Source: Pleurodeles waltl
Taxonomy: Eukaryota; Chordata; Amphibia; Caudata; Salamandridae
NCBI RefSeq assembly: GCF_031143425.1
Contig: NC_090445.1
Coordinates: forward strand, 820,234,817-820,298,816
Direction of reading: 5' to 3'
Length of the DNA stretch: 64,000 nucleotides
Below are positions 37,888 to 48,199 of this stretch, in pieces. The position numbers were made by a program, and so were the translations under genes. Below the pieces are notes generated by a model, which was not told where the DNA came from, searched no databases, and was given only the letters and a program-made list of their open reading frames with translations. Position 1 is the stretch's first letter. The number at the start of each line of letters is the position of its first letter.

Positions 37888-38265
37888 AACAACACTAAGT
37901 CTTCCAGTTGACCCTGTGCCTGAGACCATGGACGAGGCAGACAGTGTTGAAGGGGATGCATGTGAAGTCTGGCATGGGGTACAATGGCAATACAGACTGC
38001 CATCATCCCTAGCAGGCGTATGAATGTCCTTACTGTGTATGACTGGTTTTCTGTTAACTGAGAAATCAATGAGTGAAAAGTTTGAAAACAGGCTGGGCTG
38101 GGGAAGGCTAGCCCTAACTGTGTATTGAGAACGGCACCTAGATAAGGTTGCATTTGAAGCGGTTAGAGATGGGATTTGAGATAACCGATTGTGAATCCCA
38201 GAGTGTATAAGAGATTGATTGTGAGTGGAGTATGATGTTGACATTGTTGTAAGGTGCTGGCTTTG
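37888..38265 (-). pseudogene. DIRS post-reverse-transcriptase linker fragment
   Basis: This segment lies between elements B and C. The minus frame reads YLGAVLNTQLGLAFPSPA, then YTVRTFIRLLGMMAVCIAIV and HMHPLQHCL. It is the DIRS segment between the reverse transcriptase catalytic site and RNase H. It connects the two halves of the interrupted element and proves that B and C are separate insertions. Confidence 0.8.
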
Positions 38266-38270
38266 ATAAG

Positions 38271-40955
38271 TGTAAAGAAATGGCTCCCTGTTGCAGTTAC
38301 CCCCCACTTTTTGCCTGATACTGATGCTGGACTTGACTGAGAAGTGTGCTGGGACCCTGCTAACCAGGCCCCAGCACCAGTGTTCCTTCACCTAAAATGT
38401 ACCATTGTATCCACAATTGGCACACCCTGGCATTCAGATAAGTCCCTTGTAACTGGTACTTCTAGTACCAAGGGCCCTGATGCCAAGGAAGGTCTCTAAG
38501 GGCTGCAGCATGTCTTATGCCACCCTGGAGACCTCTCACTCAGCACAGACACACTGCTTGCCAGCTTGTGTGTGCTAGTGAGGACAAAACGAGTAAGTCG
38601 ACATGGCACTCCCCTCAGGGTGCCATGCCAGCCTCTCACTGCCTATGCAGTATAGGTAAGACACCCCTCTAGCAGGCCTTACAGCCCTAAGGCAGGGTGC
38701 ACTATACCATAGGTGAGGGTACCAGTGCATGAGCATGGTACCCCTACAGTGTCTAAACAAAACCTTAGACATTGTAAGTGCAGGGTAGCCATAAGAGTAT
38801 ATGGTCTGGGAGTCTGTCAAACACGAACTCCACAGCACCATAATGGCTACACTGAAAACTGTGAAGTTTGGTATCAAACTTCTCAGCACAATAAATGCAC
38901 ACTGATGCCAGTGTACATTTTATTGTAAAATACACCACAGAGGGCACCTTAGAGGTGCCCCCTGAAACTTAACCGACTATCTGTGTAGGCTGACTAGTTT
39001 TAGCAGCCTGCCACAAACCGAGACATGTTGCTGGCCCCATGGGGAGAGTGCCTTTGTCACTCTGAGGCCAGTAACAAAGCCTGCACTGGGTGGAGATGCT
39101 AACACCTCCCCCAGGCAGGAATTGTCACACCTGGCGGTGAGCCTCAAAGGCTCACCTCCTTTGTGCCCACCCAGCAGGACACTCCAGCTAGTGGAGTTGC
39201 CCGCCCCCTCCGGCCAGGCCCCACTTTTGGCGGCAAGGCCGGAGAAAATAATGAGAAAAACAAGGAGGAGTCACTGGCCAGTCAGGACAGCCCCTAAGGT
39301 GTCCTGAGCTAAAGTGACTCTAACTTTTAGAAATCCTCCATCTTGCAGATGGAGGATTCCCCCAATAGGGTTAGGATTGTGACCCCCTCCCCTTGGGAGG
39401 AGGCACAAAGAGGGTGTACCCACCCTCAGGGCTAGTAGCCATTGGCTACTAACCCCCCAGACCTAAACACGCCCTTAAATTTAGTATTTAAGGGCTACCC
39501 TGAACCCTAGAAAATTAGATTCCTGCAACTACAAGAAGGACTGCCCAGCTGAAAACCCCTGCAGCGGAAGACCAGAAGACGACAACTGCCTTGGCTCCAG
39601 AAACTCACCGGCCTGTCTCCTGCCTTCCAAAGATCCTGCTCCAGCGACGCCTTCCAAAGGGACCAGCGACCTCGACATCCTCTGAGGACTGCCCCTGCTT
39701 CGAAAAGACAAGAAACTCCCGAGGACAGCGGACCTGCTCCAAGAAAAGCTGCAACTTTGTTTCCAGCAACTTTAAAGAACCCTGCAAGCTCCCCGCAAGA
39801 AGCGTGAGACTTGCAACACTGCACCCGGCGACCCCGACTCGGCTGGTGGCGATCCAACACCTCAGGAGGGACCCCAGGACTACTCTGATACTGTGAGTAC
39901 CAAAACCTGTCCCCCCTGAGCCCCCACAGCGCCGCCTGCAGAGGGAATCCCGAGGTTTCCCCTGACCGCGACTCTTTGAACCTAAAGTCCCGACGCCTGG
40001 GAGAGACCCTGCACCCGCAGCCCCCAGGACCTGAAGGACCGGACTTTCACTGGAGAAGTGACCCCCAGGAGTCCCTCTCCCTTGCCCAAGTGGAGGTTTC
40101 CCCGAGGAATCCCCCCCTTGCCTGCCTGCAGCGCTGAAGAGATCCCGAGATCTCTCATAGACTAACATTGCGAACCCGACGCTTGTTTCTACACTGCACC
40201 CGGCCGCCCCCGCGCCGCTGAGGGTGAAATTTCTGTGTGGGCTTGTGTCCCCCCCCGGTGCCCTACAAAACCCCCCTGGTCTGCCCTCCGAAGACGCGGG
40301 TACTTACCTGCAAGCAGACCGGAACCGGGGCACCCCCTTCTCTCCATTCTAGCCTATGTGTTTTGGGCACCACTTTGAACTCTGCACCTGACCGGCCCTG
40401 AGCTGCTGGTGTGGTGACTTTGGGGTTGCTCTGAACCCCCAACGGTGGGCTACCTTGGACCAAGAACTGAGCCCTGTAAGTGTCTTACTTACCTGGTTAA
40501 CCTAACAAATACTTACCTCCCCTAGGAACTGTGAAAATTGCACTAAGTGTCCACTTTTAAAACAGCTATTTGTGAATAACTTGAAAAGTATACATGCAAT
40601 TTTGATGATTTGAAGTTCCTAAAGTACTTACCTGCAATACCTTTCGAATGAGATATTACATGTAGAATTTGAACCTGTGGTTCTTAAAATAAACTAAGAA
40701 AAGATATTTTTCTATATAAAAACCTATTGGCTGGATTTGTCTCTGAGTGTGTGTACCTCATTTATTGTCTATGTGTATGTACAACAAATGCTTAACACTA
40801 CTCCTTGGATAAGCCTACTGCTCGACCACACTACCACAAAATAGAGCATTAGTATTATCTCTTTTTGCCACTATCTTACCTCTAAGGGGAACCCTTGGAC
40901 TCTGTGCATGCTATTCCTTACTTTGAAATAGCACATACAGAGCCAACTTCCTACA
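38271..40955 (+). mobile_element. LTR-like element C, complete, 2,685 bp, no ORF
   Basis: It starts TGTAAAGAAATGGCTC and ends GAGCCAACTTCCTACA, giving an imperfect 16-bp inverted terminus. The target duplication ATAAG is at 38266-38270 and 40956-40960. AATAAA is at 40688-40693. The hairpins of element B recur, for example 39332-39358 (12-bp stem). It splits the DIRS reverse transcriptase immediately after the Tyr-Leu-Asp-Asp-Trp-Leu motif. It has the same orientation as A and B, antisense to SLK and to the host DIRS copy. Confidence 0.85.
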
Positions 40956-40960
40956 ATAAG

Positions 40961-41519
40961 CCAGTCGTCCAAGTAAGGGAAGACATGAATGTGTTGTCTT
41001 CTGTGGTGTACAGCAACTAATGCAAGGCACTTGGTGAATACTCTAGGAGAAGTTGTAACCCCAAAGGGTAAGACCTTGAACTGGTAATGTTTTCCTGCCA
41101 CCACAAATCTGAGGTATTTGCTGTGTGCTAGATGGATGGTAAAGTGAAAGTAGGCGTCTTTTAGAACTAACGCTGTCATAAAATCACCTTGTTGGAAAAG
41201 GGGAACGACATCTTGAAGAGTGACCATATGGAAATATTCTGATTAAATGTACTGGTTTAGTGGTCTGAGATCTAGAATTGGCCTGAGTGAACCGTCTTTG
41301 TTGGGTATAAGAAAGTATACTCCAGAACTTTGATTTTTTAACAGGACTTGCTCTATGGCTCCATTGAGGATAAGAGACTGTGCTTCCTCTTTGAGAAGCG
41401 TGAGATGTTCTTGTGAAAGTGTTTTGAGTGTGAGGGGGTATGTTTGGTGGAGTGGAAATGAGCTCCAAACAGTAATTATTATAGATAATGGAAATAAACC
41501 ACTGCTCGGTGGTGCCCAT
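40961..41519 (-). pseudogene. DIRS reverse transcriptase, interrupted
   Basis: The minus frame reads MVTLQDVVPLFQQGDFMTAL, then KDAYFHFTIH, YLRFVVAGKHYQFKVLPFG and FPYLDDW. The catalytic YLDD is intact at 40964-40975. Upstream parts (41184-41519) are frameshifted. Element C follows two codons after the catalytic site, so the protein is broken despite a preserved active site. Confidence 0.85.
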
Positions 41520-41611
41520 TGTAGGTAAAAATGTTGAAGTCTTACCTCTACAGGAGTGGTGTGTAGCGGTAGAAGGTGGAGGCAGTCATCGTTTGGCAGT
41601 TGAGATGGAGC

Positions 41612-43287
41612 CTATAGAATTGGATGTCCTTCCTCTGCCTCTAGTATTGTTCCCTCTGTCTGAACCTCAATAAAATCCCCTTGTGTAGGTCTGAGAGGTA
41701 GTCTTGGCTTGTATGGCAGACTGGTCCGTAAAGGATGACCTAAACCCTCTTGTGAAGCCTGGACGTTGAAAACTGCAACATTGTGTTGCGGCTTGGAGGG
41801 CTCCCATTGCTTTAGTGGTTTCACTATTTTTTTTAGTTTTTCTAAAGTTATGTCGACTTGTGTGCTGAAAAGGTGCTCCTTAACAAAGGGCATGTGTAAG
41901 ACTGACTGCTGAACGTCCGGTTTAAATCCGGAGCATCTAAGCCGAGCATGGCGTCTAATAATGACGCTGGTATTAATGCTGCGTGCAGCTGCATCAGCAG
42001 CATCTAATGAGCACATGATGTAATTGTGATGGTTTGCCTTTCTGCTACAATTTCAGAACCCCTTTTTTTATGCTCCTGCGGGAGATACTGAAGGATCTAT
42101 TCCATGGCATCCTAGTGCAACCTGCCAAAGTGTGCCAGTAAAGCCCGCAATGCACCAGTGGCTGGCTGCCTCCTGTGCAACCCTTTTGCCTGCCGCATCT
42201 AACTTTTTGCTTTATCGGGGTTGGAGGGGAATGTGTCCTCTGTAGATTGGCTATTGGCTCTTTTGCGTGCAGTTGACATGACAATGGAATTTGGAGATAT
42301 TTGCAGTTTTATAAACAAAGGATCAGTGAGTGCAGCATTATATTTTTTTATCAACTTGGGGAGTGATAATGCGTGCTCATACTGGCTTCTTGAAGATCTC
42401 ATCCACATGCCTAAGCATGCCTGGGAGCATTGGCAGGAACTGACTTTTTCAAGTGTTGTGACATGGGTGCCAAACAGGAAGTCATCCTCAATAGGATCTG
42501 TGTGCATTGTTACATTATGAAATGCAACTGCCCCAGCTATGACTTGCCCGTATGAGGTAGAATCTTCAGGTGGTGATGGATCTGGATCATTAGGTGTAAT
42601 AGGATCCGGATCATGTGTCCCTGGAATCCTGGTCATCTAGCATGTCTCCTAAATCCTGTGTCCCATGTGGGGGAAAATTTGGTGGTGGAGAAGGAGGTGG
42701 AGGTGGCCTCATGAAAAGTAAATTTTCTTTTTATAGGGACGGAGGTGATGCTAGAATATGACCTGTTCCCTCTGAAGCCGGCATTGATGGGCGTCCATGG
42801 CTTTTAAAATTGGTTCCTCCAGTGAAGGGGTGGTAGAAAACTGTCCAGAATCCGCAGGAGTGGAAACGTTTTTTTTTTTTTTCTTTTTCCAGCTCTAAAT
42901 TTATTGGTCGGGCGGTGGTGTTGGCACCAAAACAGCGGAGGGTAGTTTTCTGGTTGGTACTGAAGTGGTCGGCACCAAAGCAGGGTGTTCAGCTGGCCAG
43001 CTCAATGCTGAGGTGGTGCTTATAGACCCAGGGGTCGATGCCAAAGTTTTTCAGTGCCGAAAGGAAAGGCAGGGCATCCGAAACAGTTTCTTGGATCCAA
43101 CCATGGCCGGAAGGCAGTGGCGGACCAGTGACCTCTTTAGATGTGGTTTCCACAGTTTTGGTTGTGGGTCAGGGACCCTTGTACTCATGGTCTGCGCTGA
43201 CGGCAATTCCTGGCTCTCGATGTCGGACTCAATGTCAGAGTCAGAGTTTAGGAATGAAAAGGCCTCCTCTAAAAATCAGGCTCTCTA
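41612..43287 (-). pseudogene. DIRS gag-like ORF, degenerate
   Basis: The most recognisable part (41612-42016) reads LDAADAAARSINTSVIIRRH with a following FKPDVQQSVLHMPF, a conserved DIRS gag block. Further upstream (42199-42636 and up to 43287) the frame is broken but keeps the acidic Ser-rich N-terminus. It is cut at 43287 by element D. Confidence 0.7.
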
Positions 43288-45675
43288 GAGGTAGCTGTGG
43301 ATCAGCAGCCAAGGCTTATCTAGGAGACATGCAAAGCTCATGCAAATCCACTGTAGTCACACATCACTTACCCATATGAAAGAAAACACTCAGTTGTACA
43401 AAAATAAAGGTACTTTAGTTTTGGTCACACAATACAACAAAGTACTAGAAGGGCAACCCTCCAATAGGAAGTAAGTAATACTATATACAATAAGCATAGA
43501 AAAGGTTAGAAAACAGTGCAAATACCAATAAGCAATAGTGACCCTGAGGGAAGCCCAAACCATATACCAAAAAAATGGAATACAAACACAGGTCCCCCAC
43601 CTAGGTAAGTGGAATGTGTAGAGGGGAGCTGGGAGTACTAGAAAACAACAGAGGTAAGTAACACAGTACCTCCCCAACCCCCCAAATTGACCAGGAAAGC
43701 AGGAGCAAATCACTGGAATTTCCCCCAAATGACCCAAAAGGAAGAAAAAGAAGAAAAGAAGACATCCAGACAAGACTACAAGAAACCAGCGGTGGATTAC
43801 TGGAGAGAAAACCTGTGGAGAGTGGGGACCAAGTCCAAAAGTTACTATGGAGTCCAGGAGGAGTAGGAGCAACTACCCACCCAGCTGTACTTGCAGGAGT
43901 TGGTCGACTGTGAGGAAGATAAGGTCAGCACTGCAGTCCTGGAGTCAGAGAAGAGTTCCTGATGGATGCAGAAGATGTCCCACGCTTGAGTGAAGATTGC
44001 AGATGGGTGTTGGTGCAGGACTTCCACCAACAAGCCTTGGCAAAGGAAAATTTACAGTTAGTGAAAAAGTGGTGCTGCCTGGGGCCGGCAAGGCACAGGA
44101 GAACTCAACCCCAGAGGGGGAATCAGAGGGGACCCTCAGTGACACAGAGAGCCCACAGAAGCGGAGGCAGCACCCACAGGAGTCCCACAGAACGGGGACA
44201 CAAGTCGCAGAAGGAACCTACGCAACACTACAGAAAGGGATCCACGCCACAGGAGAACCACGCAGAGGGCTGTGCATCGCAGAAAGGAGTGCTGGGGACT
44301 GGAGCTACATGTCGCCTGAGGATTGCTTGGAGGAGATGCAAACAAGTCTTGGCAGCTGCAAGAGATGCAGTGCACAGGAGTACTGTCCTGCAAGTGAAGG
44401 CAAGGGCTTACCTCCACCAAAGTTGGACAGCTGGCAGAGAGGACTATTCCGGACCACCACCTATGATGCAGGATCTACGCAGCTTGAGATGAGGGGAGAT
44501 CAACGCAGCAGGTGCCTGCAGATGCAGATGATTGACTCCTTCACTCAAAGGGAGATTCCTTCTTTCTTCTAGTGCAGACTGAAGACACGCCACCCTCAGT
44601 GGATGCACAGCAGGTGGAAATGTTGCAGTTGCTGGCAGTAGCCCTGGAAACAATGTTGAAGAAGAGTTCTTCTTGTTGGAGGCAGATTGTCGGGTACTGG
44701 AGGGTCCAGTCGCAGTTCCGGAGGCCAGAAGTCGAAGTGAGGGTTGCAGCGGAATCCTGATGGAATCTTGCGAGCTAAATCTCAGGACCCACCCAAGAGA
44801 GAGACCCTACATAGCTCTGAAAGGGGGATAGGCCACCTAGCCAGGTAAGCACCTATCAGGAGAGTGGCTCTGACGTCACCTGCCTGGCCACTCAGATGCT
44901 CCCAGAGGTCCTTTCCAACCTTGGATTCAAGATGGCAGAACCCAGGGACTCTCCGGAGGAGCTCTGGGCACCACCCCTGGGATGGTGATGGACATTGTCC
45001 AGTTTTGCACCAGATCAGGGACGGGGGGGGTCCCTGAACTGGTGTGGACTGGTTTATGCACAGAGGGCACCAAATGTGCCCTTCAAACCATACCAGTGGC
45101 TTGGGGAGGCTACCCCTCCCAAGCCAGTCACACCTATTTCCAAAGGGAGAGGTTGTTACCTCCCTCTCCCAAAGGAAATCCTTTGTTCTGCATTGCTGAT
45201 CGAGCCGCAGGAGGGCAGAAATTGGCAGCAGCTTGGGCTGCCCGGACAACCCTGTAAGACTGGTGGTAGCAATGCTGGGGGTCCTCTAAGGAGTCCCCAG
45301 ACTGCATGGAATCATACTTCCAATACTTGCAACAGTATTAGGGTATGAATCCGACATGTTTGATACCAAACATGCCTAGGTTCAGAGTTACCATTATGTA
45401 GCTGGACAAAGGTAGTGACCTATGTCCAGTACATGCATAAAATGGCATCCATGCACTCACAAAGTCCAGGAAAATGGAGCTGGAGTTCTTGGGGGCACCT
45501 CTGCTATTGCAGGGGTGCCCTCACACGCAGGTACTTGCACCCTGCCCCCTGGTCTAGGAGTGCCTGCCACAGGGGTGACTTACATTGACACCCTTTCACG
45601 CTGGCTACACTGGCAGAACACTTTGCATGGGCGCCCTACAGGTGGTATAATACATGCTGCAACTCATAGGGATCC
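43288..45675 (-). mobile_element. LTR-like element D, truncated, reverse orientation
   Basis: It resembles element A read backwards: TAGGAGACATGCAAAGCTCA near 43320, GTCCAGTTTTGCACCAG near 44998 and ACCTATGTCCAG near 45418. Hairpins occur at 44969-44987, 45064-45082, 45097-45126, 45308-45352, 45355-45374 and 45402-45429. Neither terminus is present: the left edge abuts DIRS copy 3 gag and the right edge abuts the L2 end. No domain in the ORFs. Confidence 0.7.
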
Positions 45676-45676
45676 C

Positions 45677-47060
45677 CTCAATCAATCAGTGTTTGTTAAG
45701 CGCAACTACTCACCCGTGAGGGTCTCAAGGCCCTGATGGTGGGGGTGGTTGGCATTGGGGTGTGGGGTGGGGTGCGTCTATCTCTGTGGTGGTTCTTCGA
45801 ACAGCCATGTCTTCAGCTCTTTTGTGAAGTTGATGAGAGGTGTAGTCTGTCTGAGGTGGGGCGTAGGGCGTTCCAGGCTGTGGTGGCGAGGTAGGAGAAT
45901 AAGCGTCCCCCTGTTCTTGTTTTTCTGATGCGGGGTACTTCGGCGAGAGAGAGCTGAGCTGAGAATAGGGTCCTGTGGGGTACGTGGAAATTGAGTTGCC
46001 TATTCAGGAAGCCTGGTCCACTGTCGTGGAGGGCTCTGTGTGCGTCGGTGAGGATCTTGAAGGTGATTCTTTTCTCTATGGGGAGCCAGTGTAGTGTGCG
46101 CAGGTGCTGGGAGATGTGACAGTGTTGAGTTAGGTCAAGGACCAGTCTGGCGGTGGCGTTCTGGATGTTCTGTAGTTTGCGGTGAGTTTCTTGTTGATTC
46201 CAGTGTAGAGCACATTGCCGTAGTCCAGTCTGCTGATAATGAGGGCGTGTGTGATGGTCTTTCTGTGTTCGAGGGAGATCCGTTTGAATGTCTAGCACAG
46301 GAGGCGAAGGGTGCAGAAGCAGGTGGGTGCGACTGAGTTGATTTGGCGGTCCACGCTGAGTTTGGAGTCCAGGATTATTCAGAGGTTGCGGGCAGGCCTC
46401 CGAGGGTTGGGGGCCACCATGAGTTGTTCCATGCGTCAAGTTGAGGGCCCATGATGAGTACTTCAGTTTTGTCTGCGTTGAGTTGTAGGCAGCTGCTTTT
46501 CATCCAGTTGGCGACTGCTCCCATGCCTTCGCGGAAGTTGTGTCTGGCTGTGTTGGGTTCGTTGGATAGGGAGAGGATGAGTTGGGTGTCATCAGCGTAG
46601 GAGACGATGTTGAGCCCATAGTTTCTGATGACGGAGGCTAGAGGGGCAATGTAGATGTTAAACAGCATTGGGCTGAGATAGGATCCCTTGGGAACTCCGC
46701 AGGTGGTAAGTGTGGGGTCTGGTGGGGGAGGTGTTACTCATTAAGGAGGAAAGATCAGATCCAGTCGAGGGCCTTGTCTCAGATGCCAGCCTCGTGAAGT
46801 CTGCATATCAGGCTTGTGGGGTCTTCGGAGTTAGACTTGTGGACGATGGTGATTTCACCTCCTCCCCCCCAGGTGGCTGGGGTGGTCTTTCCGGGTGATC
46901 TTGTATCCTTGTGGAATGGAAATGTCTGGGCCAGAAGTGGTGTTGGTCTCCAGGTTTCGCCGAGGAATGCGACATCTGGGGTGGTGCGGTCAAGGAGGTC
47001 CCATATTTCCGTAGCGTGTTTGTGGAGGAAGCGGATGTTGCGGAGGATTTATTTCAGGAT
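45677..47060 (-). mobile_element. L2-like LINE with internal deletion
   Basis: Right to left on the minus strand: endonuclease start (about 47030-46960, HKHATEIWDLLD and PDVAFLGETW), then directly reverse transcriptase (SLICRLHEAG and KALDWI near 46810-46745; YADD intact at 46588-46599, in GLNIVSYADDTQLILSL), then the C-terminal domain (LQNIQNATARLVLDL, LRTLHWLPIEKRITFKIL) and the 3' end near 45677. The middle of the protein is deleted and frameshifts occur, so it is inactive. Confidence 0.8.
45813..46668 (-). pseudogene. L2 reverse transcriptase and C-terminal domain remnant
   Basis: Two overlapping minus frames: LFNIYIAPLASVIRNYG with SYADDTQLILSLS, then HISQHLRTLHWLPIEKR and later RTGGRLFSYLATTAWNALRP. 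These are the palm, thumb and C-terminal blocks of L2-type LINE proteins. A frameshift near 46400 separates them. Confidence 0.8.
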
Positions 47061-47392
47061 TTTCGGTGTGGATGTGTTGTTGCAGGTGGGTTGTGCCGGG
47101 TCAAAGGTCTTGGTGGTGGTGAAGGATTGGCAGCAGCGAAGGCAGCTGAAGGGTCCGTCGGTGTTGCCGTTGATGAGTGCGTGGAGTGCTGCTGGCATGT
47201 AGAGGCGGCGGGTGGGAGGTCCAGGGGGTCCTGGTCATGGGCGCGGATGGGCTTGCCTTTGGCGCGACAGCGGCCGCCATTAAGTAGGGAGAGGGGGAGG
47301 GGGAAGAGAGGACAGCTGGGAGGCGGGAGCGGGAAAAACGGTGCGAAAAAGGGGGTGGGGCTGTGGGGGGCAGCAGCTGCAGGGAGAGGTGT
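47061..47392. other. G-rich stretch between L2 and solo LTR
   Basis: This may be the 5' untranslated part of the L2 element. It is very G-rich and contains a NotI-type GCGGCCGC near 47269. No coding motif. Confidence 0.4.
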
Positions 47393-47886
47393 TGTAGTTT
47401 AGCAGCGATTAGATTAAGCATTAGCAGAAGACATCTGTATTTGTAACTATTGTGAACATTTCGCGGAATCCATTTTGTATTCATGGCAGCCATTTTCTCT
47501 GCCACATGCTGCCATATGCTCACCATGTGCTCTGTCCTACCTTTCTGTTAACTACTCTTGAAATCTGCCTAGTGACAAGTTATATTTAGCATCTCCCACT
47601 TTCGCACATGCTCAGTAAGGTCTGCAGCTGTTAGTCCTTGAAAATTGTTAGCTCCTCCTACCTGTCGACTGTGCATTTCCACATGACCTTATATGTATAG
47701 AAGTCTTGCTTCTATAATTGTACCACCTCCTTTTAGCCCCTGCGTGGGTATAAAAGGACCATGCTCTCTCAGTTCAGTGTGCTACTTCAGACATTACCTA
47801 AGGGTGCTGTTTGAACTGTCGTACCACCTCATGAGGTTAATAAACTTTGTCTTTTATTTCAGTTCCTGTGCCAACTTCTTCCTACA
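47393..47886 (+). mobile_element. Retrovirus-like solo LTR
   Basis: The 494-bp segment begins TGTAGTTTAGCAG and ends CTTCTTCCTACA. It has a clear TATA box, TATAAAAGG, at 47749-47757 and a polyadenylation signal AATAAA at 47839-47844, about 90 bp later, followed by a T-rich stretch. This is the normal U3-R-U5 layout of a vertebrate endogenous retrovirus LTR. No gag, pol or env is visible on either side, and I could not find a clean target duplication, so the ends are provisional. Confidence 0.65.
47749..47757 (+). promoter_or_regulatory. TATA box of the solo LTR
   Basis: The string TATAAAAGG lies 82 bp upstream of the AATAAA of the same LTR. It would drive transcription on the plus strand, antisense to SLK, if still active. 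Confidence 0.65.
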
Positions 47887-48199
47887 TGGTCTGAAGACTT
47901 TGTGCAGAGAAAGGTGAACCCCTTGCACTAGTAGGCCTTGCTGAGGCTTACTTCAACAGAGGGAAGAGTGAAAGTTGGGAAAAAGAGTGAAAGAGAAATG
48001 ACAAAGAATGCGAGAAAAATAGGAACAGGAGAGTAAAAAGCATATGAAGAGAGGAATACGATAGAAAAAGCACAGAAAGCGCAAGAGCACAATACAGCAA
48101 GCAGAAAAGCACGAAAAGGAGAAGACAGAGAAAAAGAGGCTGAGGAAACCAGTCCACTATAGTGGTAAATAGAAACACGACGCCTGCAATTCAGGAGCA

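Larger units (their letters stand above)
31970..43287 (-). mobile_element. DIRS-type retrotransposon copy 3, nearly full length, split by elements B and C
   Basis: Minus-strand order from right to left: gag (43287-41612), reverse transcriptase (41519-40961), element C, post-RT linker (38265-37888), element B, RNase H (35191-34846), tyrosine recombinase (34606-33430) and terminal sequence (32341-31970). Without the two insertions it measures about 5.9 kb, near the usual DIRS length. Stops and frameshifts occur in all parts. The right end is cut by element D. Confidence 0.85.

Noticed and set aside
17511..40955. B and C as the two LTRs of one provirus
   Set aside because: Each has its own 5-bp duplication (CTGTC and ATAAG), and the sequence between them is DIRS, so they are independent insertions.
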